NCBI RefSeq assembly: GCF_040183065.1
Contig: NC_091120.1
Span: 183,546,396-183,610,395 of the forward strand
Length of the DNA: 64,000 bases
Reading direction: 5' to 3'
Origin: Periplaneta americana
Lineage: Eukaryota > Arthropoda > Insecta > Blattodea > Blattidae
The notes under the pieces are model-generated. The model was not told where the DNA came from. It ran no database searches and saw only the letters and a list, made by a program, of their open reading frames with translations. Made by a program: the position numbers and the translations under genes. Numbering within the stretch: the stretch's first letter is position 1; every line of letters starts with the position of its first letter. Shown here one piece after another: positions 12,607-23,292 of this stretch.

Positions 12607-13201
12607 GCATGAAGTATACTAAGGAAATAAGCCCAAATATGCAATAAAAATATCATGGATCAGAGTCAGTAAAATTCATTGTCAGTGATTCATGTCAATG
12701 ATAAAAATGTTGTATCTCTTCCAAGAATGGAAAATACAAGACAGTTTTATTTGTACTGAAAGTACAGATAATGAATAATCTTCTGTAAAAATTGCATAAT
12801 GTTTTCCATGTGCCCTTTCACACAATAAATTTAAGAAAATATACTTGAAAAAATACATTTTATTTTAATTTCAGCCAAGGTCAAACAGTAGATCAAGATG
12901 CCTCACATGTCAGAATGAGTCAATAAAACACCACTATAACTGGAAGAAGTTTCATGAATTTCTCTGCAGTAGCCTATCTGTAATTAATTTTTTTCCTTTC
13001 AGACAGAGCGCCAAAAGTATGTACACCCCCGCATACTCAATTGAACATTTCTCGAAAACTACAGTCTCATAGAAAAAAATACTCTGTATCCCTTCTTATG
13101 ATACATCAATAATTGTTCAGACTAAGTTTCACTCAAATTTGGAATTTGACCGCCACAGGTTTTCGGCGAAATTTGTTGATTTGAGATGGAATGACTCACT
13201 G

Positions 13202-13604
13202 TAATGTTATTAAATATGTGTATGTAGAGGATGAATTTGAAACTATAATTGGACAGATGAATGCAAAGCAGGAAGAAATAGAAGCTCAGGAATAAGAATA
13301 AGAATAAGAAGAAGAAGAAGATTAAGAGATGTTGCTAGCTAGCACATCTTGAAACATCTCCGGAGCCAAAAAGGAAGCCCAAGAATATTTAAAGAAACAG
13401 AAGAAAAGAATGAAGCTGATTTCCGATGCAATGCATCCGGAGGTATCATCATAATACGCATTCCGGATGTCGACTTGTACAGAATGGGAGCAAAGGATGA
13501 AATTTTGAATAAACTATATTGCAGGTAGGATAACTGAACTTTAAAAACTGACAGTGTAGTTAATTTCATCAACACCCAGTACATAACACTTTCTTTCATT
13601 AGAT
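13202..13604. other. Intronic sequence, nothing identified
   Basis: Purine-rich (aga)n-like stretch near 13290-13325 and an antisense open frame without recognisable motifs. Confidence 0.4.
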
Positions 13605-13727
13605 ATGAATGAATGAATGAATTAATTAATTAATTAATTAATTAATTAATTAATTAATTAATTAATTAATTAATTAATTAATTAATTAATTAATTACTGT
13701 ATGTATGTATGTATGTATGTATGTATG

Positions 13728-13757
<30 letters not shown>
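13605..13757. repeat. Compound (GAAT)n-(ATTA)n-(GTAT)n microsatellite
   Basis: Three tetranucleotide repeats in succession, in intron 1 about 940 bp before exon 2. Confidence 0.95.
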
Positions 13758-13758
<1 letters not shown>

Positions 13759-14699
13759 CTTTTTTCAATAAAGTCCTGCCAAAACTAGCAAAGAGTCTTT
13801 AAAATCCGGCATAACGATTGAATATAATGATAATATGACATACTTCTTCCTTCCGCTTGTGTAACATTTTCTAGACACTTCAAGTGTTGATAGTTGCTGC
13901 CTCTCTCGCAATATTATTCATTGCACAAATCTTCTCGTTAACATCAAATTATCTGCCAATTCTTCGTTTCTCCTTCACGTTTCTCGACGTATCACACTCA
14001 CTATGATTTTTTTTCCATTGTTTTCTTTTACTTACTGGGCTTCTACAATCAATAAATTCATTTATTAACAAAATTGGTAGTCGTCATGGCACACCTGTAG
14101 TGTAAAGGAAATAAATAATTAGTAACACTACATTTCAACTGAATTTGGACTTCGTGTGTTACTTACTTCAACCAATGGACTTCAATTGTTCTTCGTAAGA
14201 ACTCTTAGTTTTGATGCCTGATTAAAGTGTACTATGATTTATTTTTTCAAATGTAATATTCCCAAAAGTAAGCCCGTGTCCTCTTTCACAATATTCCTTC
14301 AAATTCACAATTTACGAATTTTTGGACTTCAATTCTTCTTTCCATCTAACCTTCAGTCCTATTAAATACAAAATAATTATTAAGCACGCATTTAAATATC
14401 CATTATCCTGAATGAATTAAAAATAATTATAACTGACATGTTTAAAAACTGAACTAAACTAAGTTACAAATACGCCTACACTGAGGGAGGATAACAAAAA
14501 ACGTTAACGTGTTGTAGGAACATCCTGTCTAGCAGGTATGCAGCAGTAAGAAGCACAACTCTTGCTCCTGATTGGCAAGGTTGTCCTTAACGTTTATATT
14601 TAAAGGTGGGAAACGTCTTTATAAACATCAGAGTATAAACACGTTTATAAGCTATCTTCAAGGAATACGTTCTAACAGACAACTGCTCTGACGTTGCAG
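13758..14699. other. Intron 1 sequence before exon 2
   Basis: AT-rich; no mobile element recognised. It ends at the exon 2 acceptor gttgcag. Confidence 0.5.
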
Positions 14700-14904
14700 T
14701 CGGGGATGATAGTGTACAACGGCTATCCCACCCAGACGCACACTGTGATGACTGAGGACGGCTATGCCCTGACTGTACAGCGCATTCCTCGCGGCCGCGG
14801 CAAGTGTAATTTCACGAGCTGCGAGAAAGGAGTCGTGTTACTGGTGCACGGACTCTCCGGTAGTTCCATCATCTGGGTGTTCACTGGAAAGGACAACGCA
14901 CTCG
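14700..14904 (+). CDS. Acid lipase exon 2: N-terminal segment and oxyanion loop
   Basis: Residues 33-100 plus one base of codon 101. It follows acceptor gttgcag and ends at donor gtgaga (14905). Visible family motifs are GYP at residues 40-42, the T-x-DGY-x-L segment at 50-56 (here TEDGYAL), the RIP triplet at 60-62 and the oxyanion segment HGLSGSS at 82-88, followed by a Trp at 91 as in other members. A short loop at 63-74 holds two cysteines (C68, C73) flanking an N-glycosylation sequon at N69. The codon use is GC-richer than the surrounding DNA, as expected of a constrained coding exon in an AT-rich region. Confidence 0.93.
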
Positions 14905-15099
14905 GTGAGATATTTCATTTTACTTAGACATACGAACCTAATCTTCTAATATTATATCATAGTGTTTACGAACAAAAGAAGCTACATTATTACCTAGCAA
15001 CTGCTGATTAAATAACATGCAGTTTTCTGTAAGGCAACTTTCGATATGTGTTTAAAGTTTTCAAATTTGATAGAGTACCATCAGTTCAATTTCGACCCA

Positions 15100-16817
15100 A
15101 CCGTGAGAAAGACGTTGGGAAGTCTCCGAATTGCAAGTCGATAAGGTTATGGTACCGAAAGTCTGAAAAAGTTGTAGCTGTTCACAACGTCGTTTCAACC
15201 ATGACGATGACGTTGGGAAGGCTCCCAATTACAAGTCGATAAGGTTATGGCACCGCACATCTGAAGAAACTGTAGCCTATCTGTTAACAATGTAGTTTTA
15301 ACCATGAGTCTGTCGTTAGCATGGGTCCTAATTACAAGTCGATAAGGTTATTGCACCGCACATCTGAAGAAACTGTAGCCTATCTGTTAACAATGTAGTT
15401 TTAACCATGAGTCTGTCGTTGGCATGGGTCCTAATTACAAGTCGACAAGGTTATTGCACCGCACATCTGAAGAAATTGGATCTGTTAACAATGTAATTTT
15501 AACCATGAGTCTGTCGTTGGCATGGGGCCTAATTACAAGTCGATAAGGTTATTGCACCGCACATCTGAAGAAATTGGATCTGTTAACAATGTTGTTTTAA
15601 CCATGAGTCTGTCGTTGGCATGATTCCTAATTATAAGTCGATAAGGTTATTGCACCGCACATCTGAAGAAATTGGATCTGTTAACAATGTAGTTTTAACC
15701 ATGAGTCTGTCGTTCGCATGGGTCCCAATTACAAGTCGATAAGGTTATTGCACCACACATCAGAAGAAATTGGATCTGTTAACAATGTAGTTTTAACCAT
15801 GAGTCTGTCGTTCGCACGGGTCCGAATTACAAGTCAATAAGGTTATTGCACCGCGCATCTGAAGAAATTGGATCTATTAACAATGTAGTTTTAACCATGA
15901 GTCTGTCGTTCGCACGGGTCCGAATTACAAGTCGATAAGGTTATTGCACCGCACATCTGAAGAAATTGGATCTGTTAACAATGTAGTTTTAACCATGAGT
16001 CTGTCGTTGGCATGGGTCCGAATTACAAGTCGATAAGGTTATTGCAACGCACATCTGAAGAAATTGGATCTGTTAACAATGTAGTTTTAACAATGAGTCT
16101 GTCGTTGGCATGGGTCCGAATTACAAGTCGATAAGGTTATTGCACCACACATCTGAAGAAATTGGATCTGTTAACAATGTAGTTTTAACCATGAGTCTGT
16201 CGTTGGCATGGGTCCTAATTACAAGTCGATAAGGTTATTGCACCGCACATCTGAAGAAATTGGATCTGTTAACAATGTAGTTTTAACCATGAGTCTGTCG
16301 TTCGCATGGGTCCGAATTACAAGTCGATAAGGTTATTGCAACGCACATCTGAAGAAATTGGATCTGTTAACAATGTAGTTTTAACCATGAGTCTGTCGTT
16401 CGCATGGGTCCCAATTACAAGTCGATAAGGTTATTGCACCACACATGTGAAGAAATTGTATCTGTTAACAATGTAGTTTTAACCATGAGTCTGTCGTTCG
16501 CATGGGTCCCAATTACAAGTCGATAAGGTTATTGCACCACACATCAGAAGAAATTGGATCTGTTAACAATGTAGTTTTAACCATGAGTCTGTCGTTCGCA
16601 TGGGTCCGAATTACAAGTCGATAAGGTTATTGCACCGCGCATCTGAAGAAATTGGATCTGTTAACAATGTAGTTTTAACAATGAGTCTGTGGTTCGCATG
16701 GGTCCCGAATTACAAGTCGATAAGGTTATTGCACCACACATCTGAAGAAATTGGATCTGTTAACAATGTCGTATATCCATGAGTCTGTCGTTGGCATTGC
16801 TCCGAATTACAAGTCGA
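15100..16817. repeat. 98-bp minisatellite array in intron 2
   Basis: About 17 complete head-to-tail units plus a partial. The marker atgagtctgtcgtt recurs at 15304, 15407, 15505, 15603, 15701, 15799, 15897, 15995, 16093, 16191, 16289, 16387, 16485 and 16583. The period is 98 bp except the first intervals, which are about 103 bp because of a short extra stretch (cctat and adjacent). The first two units (15100-15300) are the most diverged; the middle units differ by only a few substitutions. Each unit contains aattacaagtcgataaggtt and gttaacaatgtagttttaac. Units have no continuous open frame. The array starts about 200 bp after exon 2 and ends next to a TA-flanked element. Confidence 0.95.
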
Positions 16818-16833
16818 GTCTGAAGAAATTATA

Positions 16834-18127
16834 CAGGGACATCATTTTATTTTTACTTCAATTTTTATTGTACCTGAGTTTTTGAATGTACTTCACTCCC
16901 ACCCCTTCTACTAAGGAAGTTCCAACTCCACACAGAATCAAGACCGCAGATAGTAAGCAGTACTGAGTTACTGAGTATAGTACGTTCCAAAAATATGTTC
17001 GCGTTTTCCAGTGACGAAAGAGCTTTCAATATTGAATCATATTTTCGCACAGGTACTGTCCGTTTGCCTACGTCGCATCCCGATTTCCCCCACCTGCTTC
17101 TGCTCGCCCCTCTGTAATAGCTGGGCTGTCTTAGCTCTTTTCTGAAAACATTAATTTCTCTTAGGAATTGGAAGTTTACGTAATATTATACAGCTGTTTA
17201 ATTTAACTTAAATAAAAGGGCCTCGTTAAGTAATTAACTGTCACGTGAGTTCCTCCCTTTCTACAATCCTGCGGCATAACCACTTGGACGGACAGTAGAT
17301 AGCATGTCTGAGTAATTTTATATTTTCGGGTCGGGTAGAAGTGAAGATTGAATTTACAGTACGTAGAGTAGGTACAGAATTATTTCAACATGAGTTACTA
17401 GTACGAAGGACGAAACTGGCAATTGGAATTAGATGCAATAGTCTATAGTGCGATAATATGCACAAAAGAACTGAAGCCTGTATCGAAATGAACTGCCACC
17501 ATTTTCAAAATTGTGTTTAAATATTCATATTATGATTATTTTTCAATTTAACTTCTTTCTCTATATTGTACGCTAATGTGCTGTAGACAGTATAATATAC
17601 ACTGCATAATGAATACTTTCGCATGGATAACTCACTTCGTGAGTAAAAACATTTATTCTTAATACAGTACTGTACTTTGATTAAAGAAAAACCTAATGAA
17701 AATTATCAAACTCAAAATCGCGATATTTCCTAGGTTGCGTAGGGGAGAGTCGGGTAGTATCGGACATCGGGTAATATCGGACAGTGAGTTTCTTTCATCT
17801 ACCACACGATGATAGTACCTGATTGACATGGTTACGTTTCTGTGATGTCGCATAGAGAAACGTAACCATGTCATTCAGGTACTACCATATGGTGGTAGAT
17901 GAAAGAAACGCACTGTCCGATATTAAGCGATGTCCGATACTACCCGACTCTCCCCTAAATGGATGAACTACTTTTCTTCCTTCCTATACCTAGTAGAGTG
18001 ATTTGTGTTTTACGCCAGTATCATCGAACTCCAGTCTTGGAGGGGGGAGCAAGCGGTGTTTCCGGTTCTCTAAAGGTATAGACAGGTTAATATAAAAAAT
18101 GTCAGTAAAAATAAAATTATGTCCCTG
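16834..18127 (+). mobile_element. 1.1-kb TA-flanked TIR element, copy 1, with nested MITE
   Basis: Terminal inverted repeats begin cagggacatcattttatttt and end with the inverse (tccctg), flanked by TA. The interior encodes the short peptide MFAFSSDERAFNIESYFRTG, which resembles the N-terminal DNA-binding start of mariner-type transposases. No catalytic domain remains, so it is non-autonomous. This copy is longer than the other three because a foldback MITE is inserted at 17742-17955. Confidence 0.88.
17742..17955. mobile_element. Palindromic foldback MITE nested in copy 1
   Basis: A 214-bp near-perfect palindrome starting ggggagagtcgggtagtatc and ending in its complement, flanked by TA. The other copies of the host element are uninterrupted at the equivalent point (tttacataaatgg in copy 2), which proves the insertion. 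Confidence 0.92.
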
Positions 18128-18187
18128 TATCTGTTAACATTACGTAGAAGCCACCGACGTAGGTCAGAGGAATCAGGAGCTTACTAA

Positions 18188-18376
18188 TTTTGCTATCGGG
18201 CGTGGGTTACATTCCTGCTTGGGCTGATTACCTTGTTGGATTTTTTGCGAGGTTTTCCCCAACCATAAAGCAATTGTCAAGTGAACTATGGCGAATCCTC
18301 AGCCTCATCTCACTATTACCATTCCCATCGACGTTAAATAACTTAGTATTTGCTAAAGCGCCGTCAAAATAACCAA
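18188..18376 (+). mobile_element. 5'-truncated tRNA-derived SINE
   Basis: Begins atcgggcgtgggttacattc, a degraded B-box, and continues with the body seen in insect SINEs: gaggttttccccaacc, ggcgaatcctcagcctc and a tail with gacgttaaataac. Confidence 0.75.
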
Positions 18377-19082
18377 CTGAAAAGAAAGAATAACGTAACG
18401 TGTTCTCGAAATTTGAACCTTCACATTTCCTATGATACGTGCAGGATCTCCGAGAATCGGTGGCGCACTTTGGATTTTTTTTATGAACAAAATTAATATG
18501 AAAGTAAAATTAGTAACCCTATGCTCTAAACACGCGTGCGTTATGTGCATTTCTACTCATCACGTAATTTTGAGATACAGAAGTATAATTTATTTGACGT
18601 AAATATGAAAGTTATTCACATTTCTTCTCATTCTATATTCAATTTATGACTGTTTCATTAATAAATATTTGAATTCCTTTATTTTAAGTGGTGATACCGG
18701 ACGGTATTTCGAGCAAGAAAAGCTCATGTACTTTGTGTATATTTTTAAGTTGAGTTTCAAGAAGCAAAAATGTGTTTGCATATTTTACCTTAATTAGTCC
18801 ATTTTGTGGTGCATTTCCATTATGCACTGCACGTGTACGATAAGACATATAACGGTTTCCCTAGGTTGACGTACACTGATAAGTAAAAAGAAGAACTCAC
18901 TACAATCATATGATTGTAAACTGTCACTGTGACGTAGTTCAACAAGGAGGTGAGGTTTAACCTGGCTTGTATTGCGTTTACGAGTATTTACATTCCATGG
19001 TATTCGTACATCGCATCATAGCTAGAATAAGGAACATGTCAAAAAATCTCAATAGTACAACAAAGTCTTCATTATAGTTATG
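18377..19082. other. AT-rich intronic sequence, nothing identified
   Basis: No element boundary, tandem repeat or convincing frame seen. Confidence 0.45.
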
Positions 19083-19090
19083 GTCTAGCT

Positions 19091-19614
19091 CAGCGTTTCT
19101 CAAACTATGGTCCACGGACCACCTGTGGTCCTAGAGGTCAGCCCTTATGGTCTTTCAAAAAAAAAAAAAAGACAGAAAAAAAATAAAATTCAAACGAATT
19201 GCGTATCGCATATAGCTTAAAATCTCAGAGTTTGGAAATGACGCAAGGCAACCGAATTTCACTTTTTCTCCCAGTACTGCATTTTATGAAATTTATCACC
19301 CTACCGTCTATCGACTTCCCATTCTACTCTCAGCAGCAAAAGAGGGATTTAAACACTATATACGTGGTGTTTCTCGACATCTTTTCCGTGCACATCTGGC
19401 GCCGCGCCCGTAACCCAGCCAAGGATCACCCGAATTCATAACAGAGGACCAAAATACCGAAACTTATTCAATTTTTAAATACAAGTAACCTGACAATAAA
19501 ATATGCTACGAAAGTGATAAATTTGCTTTCGAAGGGAACAAGAGTACTGTGGTCCGCAGGACTGTTCTGACCTTTAAAAGTGGTCCCCACTTTAAAAAAG
19601 TTTGAGAAACGCTG
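19091..19614. mobile_element. hAT-type MITE
   Basis: Terminal inverted repeats cagcgtttctcaaact and agtttgagaaacgctg, the classic hAT form. The 8-bp target duplication is gtctagct on the left and gtctagtt on the right, with one mismatch. The 524-bp interior has no transposase. Confidence 0.9.
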
Positions 19615-19745
19615 GTCTAGTTGAAATTATGAAAGATTGTTTCAGACCATCCGCCTCAGACTTTTTTCTCAAAAACTATATGGTACTAGTTGTTCATAAA
19701 AAAATTTTGACAACCAAAACCTATGTAAAGAATCGATTGGTGGTA

Positions 19746-20191
19746 TAGGTCTCGCAAGAACGGATTACCGACGGAAGGAATGCGAATCAAACACTGCGAT
19801 AAGGAAGAGCGGGCGAGAGGAAAGGTCACGAGATAACTTGAATGATACTCACGAGTACAGTCGGAAGAGAAATGACATTGATACAATCAGTCTTGCGTTG
19901 TGATAGTTACATTACGACTTCAGTTTGTTCCATTGCATGTAAATACGTGTCTTGTATCGCACGGTATTATTATTTCATTCGTAAACATATGTTGCGCGTT
20001 TAATTAGCTTCGAATTTTTCTCTTCCTATGTTCTTTATTTCCACAGCGATGTCCTCATCTGTTCATGTTGTTGGAAGAGACAGTACTTCCATCGGCTCGC
20101 ACCTCTCCTCCCTCGGCGTGCCTGCATACACACGTCAAAACAGACAGCAACACCACCATTGGTTTTCGGTAATCGTTTCTTGCGCGAGCTA
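19746..20191. mobile_element. MITE nested in the mariner-like TIR
   Basis: Inverted ends (taggtctcgcaagaac at the left, the complement gtttcttgcgcgagcta at the right) flanked by TA. It splits the left TIR of the mariner-like element. Confidence 0.75.
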
Positions 20192-20539
20192 TAGTACCAT
20201 TTGCCGCAACAAACCGGAAGTAGGGGTACCTGTGGTCAACTTCGAAATTTCAAATGACAACATAGGTCATTGAAGGTACTAATGGAAACTACTTTTAAAA
20301 AGAAACAACTTTTACTGAAACTTTATCTATTTTTTTATTGTTTACTCACAAAGCAACAAAAATTGTATCTTCTGAGAAAATATGTATGTACGTCCTATTC
20401 CGATTGTAGGTATAGCATAATTGTAAATACTGCAGGTCTTGAAACCAAGCCATTTTCCACTGTCTTATTTTGCATAACAAAAGTGAATTTTGTTTATTCG
20501 TTCATATCACGTCGTCTCCCTTTGGGTTTGTTATTTGGA

Positions 20540-22178
20540 AAATGCCATTCACAAATGAAGAAGTATTCGACATGTTAATGATACTTTGAGAATGCCATCG
20601 GAATTGCAGAGAAGGAGCACATGTTTACGCAGAGAGCAATACATTGCGCGCCCATCATTTTTCCGCTTTCCAGCCTTTTGCAAAGCGTGTGCGTGCAAAC
20701 GGCGTGGTGCAACCGAAACACAACAGAGGTGAGCCTATCAGACGAACTGTGAGGAATGAGAAAGAAGCTGCCGATATCCTCATTCCGGCGATAGTTAATC
20801 CTCATGACTCCACAAGAGGGACTGTCCGAGACTCAGTATTGTACAATAGTACAGTGTTTACAATTTTAAAGACAACAAATTTCATCCATACCATACTCAT
20901 CTCCATCAGGAACTTGGAGGGCACGACTTCCAGACTCGTGTTTATTTCTGCAACTGGTTTCTTGACACGGACCGTGACTTCCGAGCTCAGATTTCTGTGG
21001 ACTGATGAGGCAACTTTCAAAACTAATGGTCAGGTGAAACTCTACAATGCCCATTACTGGTCTCCGGTTAATCCACACTGGCTACGAGCGTATTCCGAAT
21101 CTCACCGGTGAGCAATCCGATGGCATCACGGTGTTCCGAATTCCACCGATGACGTCATTGATGCTCCACCGATGTCGCACCGATGCCATCAACTTGCAGA
21201 AGTGGTGGCAGTCTCCATCAGCCGCCATCAGTGAATCTGATTGGTTCTTGTATAGGGCGGGAATTAGCAGACGAATGACATCGTGCACTGTTGTGTCATG
21301 GCGGTGTGTTCTGCTGTATTGTTTGTAATGAGCATAACGTAAAAATAATATGTTAATGGCTTATGAGCGAACATGTCAACGGACCAGTTATTACTACCGG
21401 TTCAAGAAATAAATTGTTTATGCTATCTTTTCTTTGAACGAGATGGGAGAACAAAAATTTCGCAAAATTTTGCTAGCGTAGCACAGAAAACAACTTGTAC
21501 AGTCGCCATGACAGCATCGATCCTTCCAGCAGTTTTGTTCCTTATTTCGCTGCAACGTGACGTCATTGATGCCACCGGACCGGTGACATTCGGAATACGA
21601 TGTACGTGAAGTGGATTACCAGGACGTGTGCAGACTCAACACCACCTCCTCGGACACCGAATCGTAGAACCATACTTTTTTTTGAGGAGAGCTTGAATGG
21701 TAGAATGTACGCACGCTTCCTCCGAAATATTTTGCACCAGTTGCTTCATGAGGCTTTCCTTGTGCTTCAGTTAATGTTGTGGCTTCAGCAGGACGGCTGT
21801 TAGGCTCACTTTTCACATAGGGTTCGGCGAGTTGTTAACCGGTTATTTCCCCTACGGTGAATTGGACGAGGAGGATCAATAGCTTGACTGGCCCGATCTC
21901 CTGACTTCGCTCCAAATGACTTCTTCTTGTGGGGGAGAATTAAAGACATGATCTATCAGGTGCGTCCAGCAACTAGAGAAATCATGAAACAAAGAATTAG
22001 AGAAGTCTGTGTGTCTCTCAGGTGTGCAGAAGTGCTCCGTGCAATCACGGATGTTAGGAGGAGATCAGAACGTTGTTTAGCACAGGGTGGCGGACCGTTG
22101 AACAATTACTATGAAGAGTGTACATACAATAACTACGTACGGTATTTCTCAGAAGATACCATGTTTGTTGCTTTGTGA
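20540..22178 (+). pseudogene. Mariner-like transposase pseudogene
   Basis: The N-terminal part (20644-20805) reads as FAKRVRANGVVQPKHNRGEP and following, a helix-turn-helix linker. Then SSELRFLWTDEATFKTNGQV (20977-21036, out of phase in places) shows the TDEATF block with the first catalytic Asp. PHW follows near 21073, and the frame is then broken by the nested element at 21093-21598. After it come FFEESLNGRMYARFLRN (21679-21732) and LWLQQDG (21777-21800), the second Asp. PDFAPNDFFLWGRIKDMIYQ follows at 21900-21960, the block around the third acidic residue. Frame changes and the insertion make it inactive. Confidence 0.85.
21093..21598. mobile_element. TA-flanked TIR element, copy 1
   Basis: Inverted ends ttccgaatctcaccggtgag and (ctrg)ccggtgacattcggaa, bounded by TA. 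Nearly identical to the copy at 54953-55466. The interior is non-coding but contains repeated gacgtcattgatg motifs near both ends. Confidence 0.85.
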
Positions 22179-22443
22179 GTAAACAGAAAAATTAGAATAG
22201 AAAAAAGACAGTTTTAGTGAAAGTTGTTTCTTTTTCAAAGTAGTTTCCAATGGTACCTTCAAAGACCCATGTTCTCAATTTCAATTTCGAAATTGACCAC
22301 AGGTACCTGTTACGGGAAATGGTACTACTACCAATCGATTAATTGCATATGGTTTGGATATCAAAATGTTTATGAACAAACCAGTATCATATAGCTTTCG
22401 AGAAAAAAGGCTGATGCGGGTATTCTGAAACACCCGGTATATA

Positions 22444-23060
22444 GAAAAGTCTTACAGCATACTAGTGGAACACAAAGGGTTATTGTCGATACTTAATACA
22501 ATACAGAAATATTCATGCATTGTTGAATGTCATAATTTCACCTACAGAATAGAAGGCATGATCAAATTAGGTAGTTCTACTCCTTTCATTTTTTCCTAAA
22601 TAATTTTATGTTTTGAGTTTGATTAGGCCTATTCACATCCATAGAAAAGCTATTAAAAATTGTTACAGCCATGTAATGCACTCATTTTGATAGCACGAGA
22701 GACTTGCCGATGAAGAATAAAAGCCTTTTTATAACGAGTATTTACGATAATGAACTGTTGTATTAGTTACAATGTTTTCACGATTACATACGAGGAAGTT
22801 TATTAATGAAAAAATATGCTAAAGAGTCATAGGTATTTTTTATAGTTTTCTTAAAATGGTCCTACACGATTTTCTAGAATTGGTACCTTCTATTATTCTA
22901 ATTACTCTTTCTTGCAGTAGGAATACACACTTACTATCTGTAGAATTTCTAAAGAATATTATTCCAAAACTCATTACCGAGTGGAAATATGCAAAGTAGC
23001 CTATATTATTTTTAAGGTATTGATATTTATACTATATCTTGCATAGATCAAATATAAAAA
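22444..23060. other. AT-rich intronic sequence, nothing identified
   Basis: No recognisable element. Confidence 0.45.
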
Positions 23061-23061
23061 C

Positions 23062-23292
23062 TGTCGGCGTCGGTAGCGTAGTTGGTATAGCGCTGGCCTT
23101 CTATGCTCAAAGTTGCGGGTTTGATCCCGGCCTAAATCGATGGCATTTAAGTGTGTTTAAATGTGACAGGCTCATGTCAGTAGAGTTACTGGCATGTAAA
23201 AGAACTCCTGCGGGACAAAATTCCGGCACAATGGCGACGCTGATATAACTTCCGCAGTTGCGAGCGTCGTTTAATAAACCATAATTTAAAAA
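23062..23292 (+). mobile_element. tRNA-derived SINE
   Basis: The A-box-like ggtagcgtagttggtatagc and B-box-like gcgggtttgatcccggc are spaced as in a tRNA head. A body of about 150 bp ends in ttaataaaccataattt and an A-run. Confidence 0.85.

Larger units (their letters stand above)
9253..13201 (+). mobile_element. Decayed 3.9-kb DNA transposon with TIRs, family unassigned
   Basis: The left end (ctggagtcattccatgtcaa) and right end (inverse: cagtgagtcattccatctca) form imperfect terminal inverted repeats flanked by TA on both sides. The interior holds the transposase-like pseudogene at 10824-12606 and an inserted LINE 3' end. The orientation follows the pseudogene. I could not place it in a named superfamily. 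Confidence 0.7.
19637..22443 (+). mobile_element. Mariner-like element with long TIRs and two nested MITEs
   Basis: The arms at 19637-19743 and 22320-22443 are inverted copies of each other (for example tgtttcagaccatccgcctc against its partner near 22430). The match continues inside the first nested MITE: gtacctgtggtcaacttcga at 20227 against its complement at 22290. The exact left terminus is eroded. The coding remnant is at 20540-22178. Confidence 0.82.

Noticed and set aside
14694-14699. Start of exon 2 at 14694 as an independent start codon
   Set aside because: The codon there is TTG inside the splice acceptor; the exon starts at 14700 in phase with exon 1.
15100-16817. CRISPR-like array of repeats
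   Set aside because: Units are 98 bp head to tail without unique spacers, in a eukaryotic intron; it is a minisatellite.
20644-21111. 155-residue open frame as a host gene
   Set aside because: It contains the TDEATF block and lies between mariner-like terminal repeats.
23062-23140. tRNA gene on the plus strand
   Set aside because: It is the head of a SINE with a long non-tRNA body and an A-rich end.
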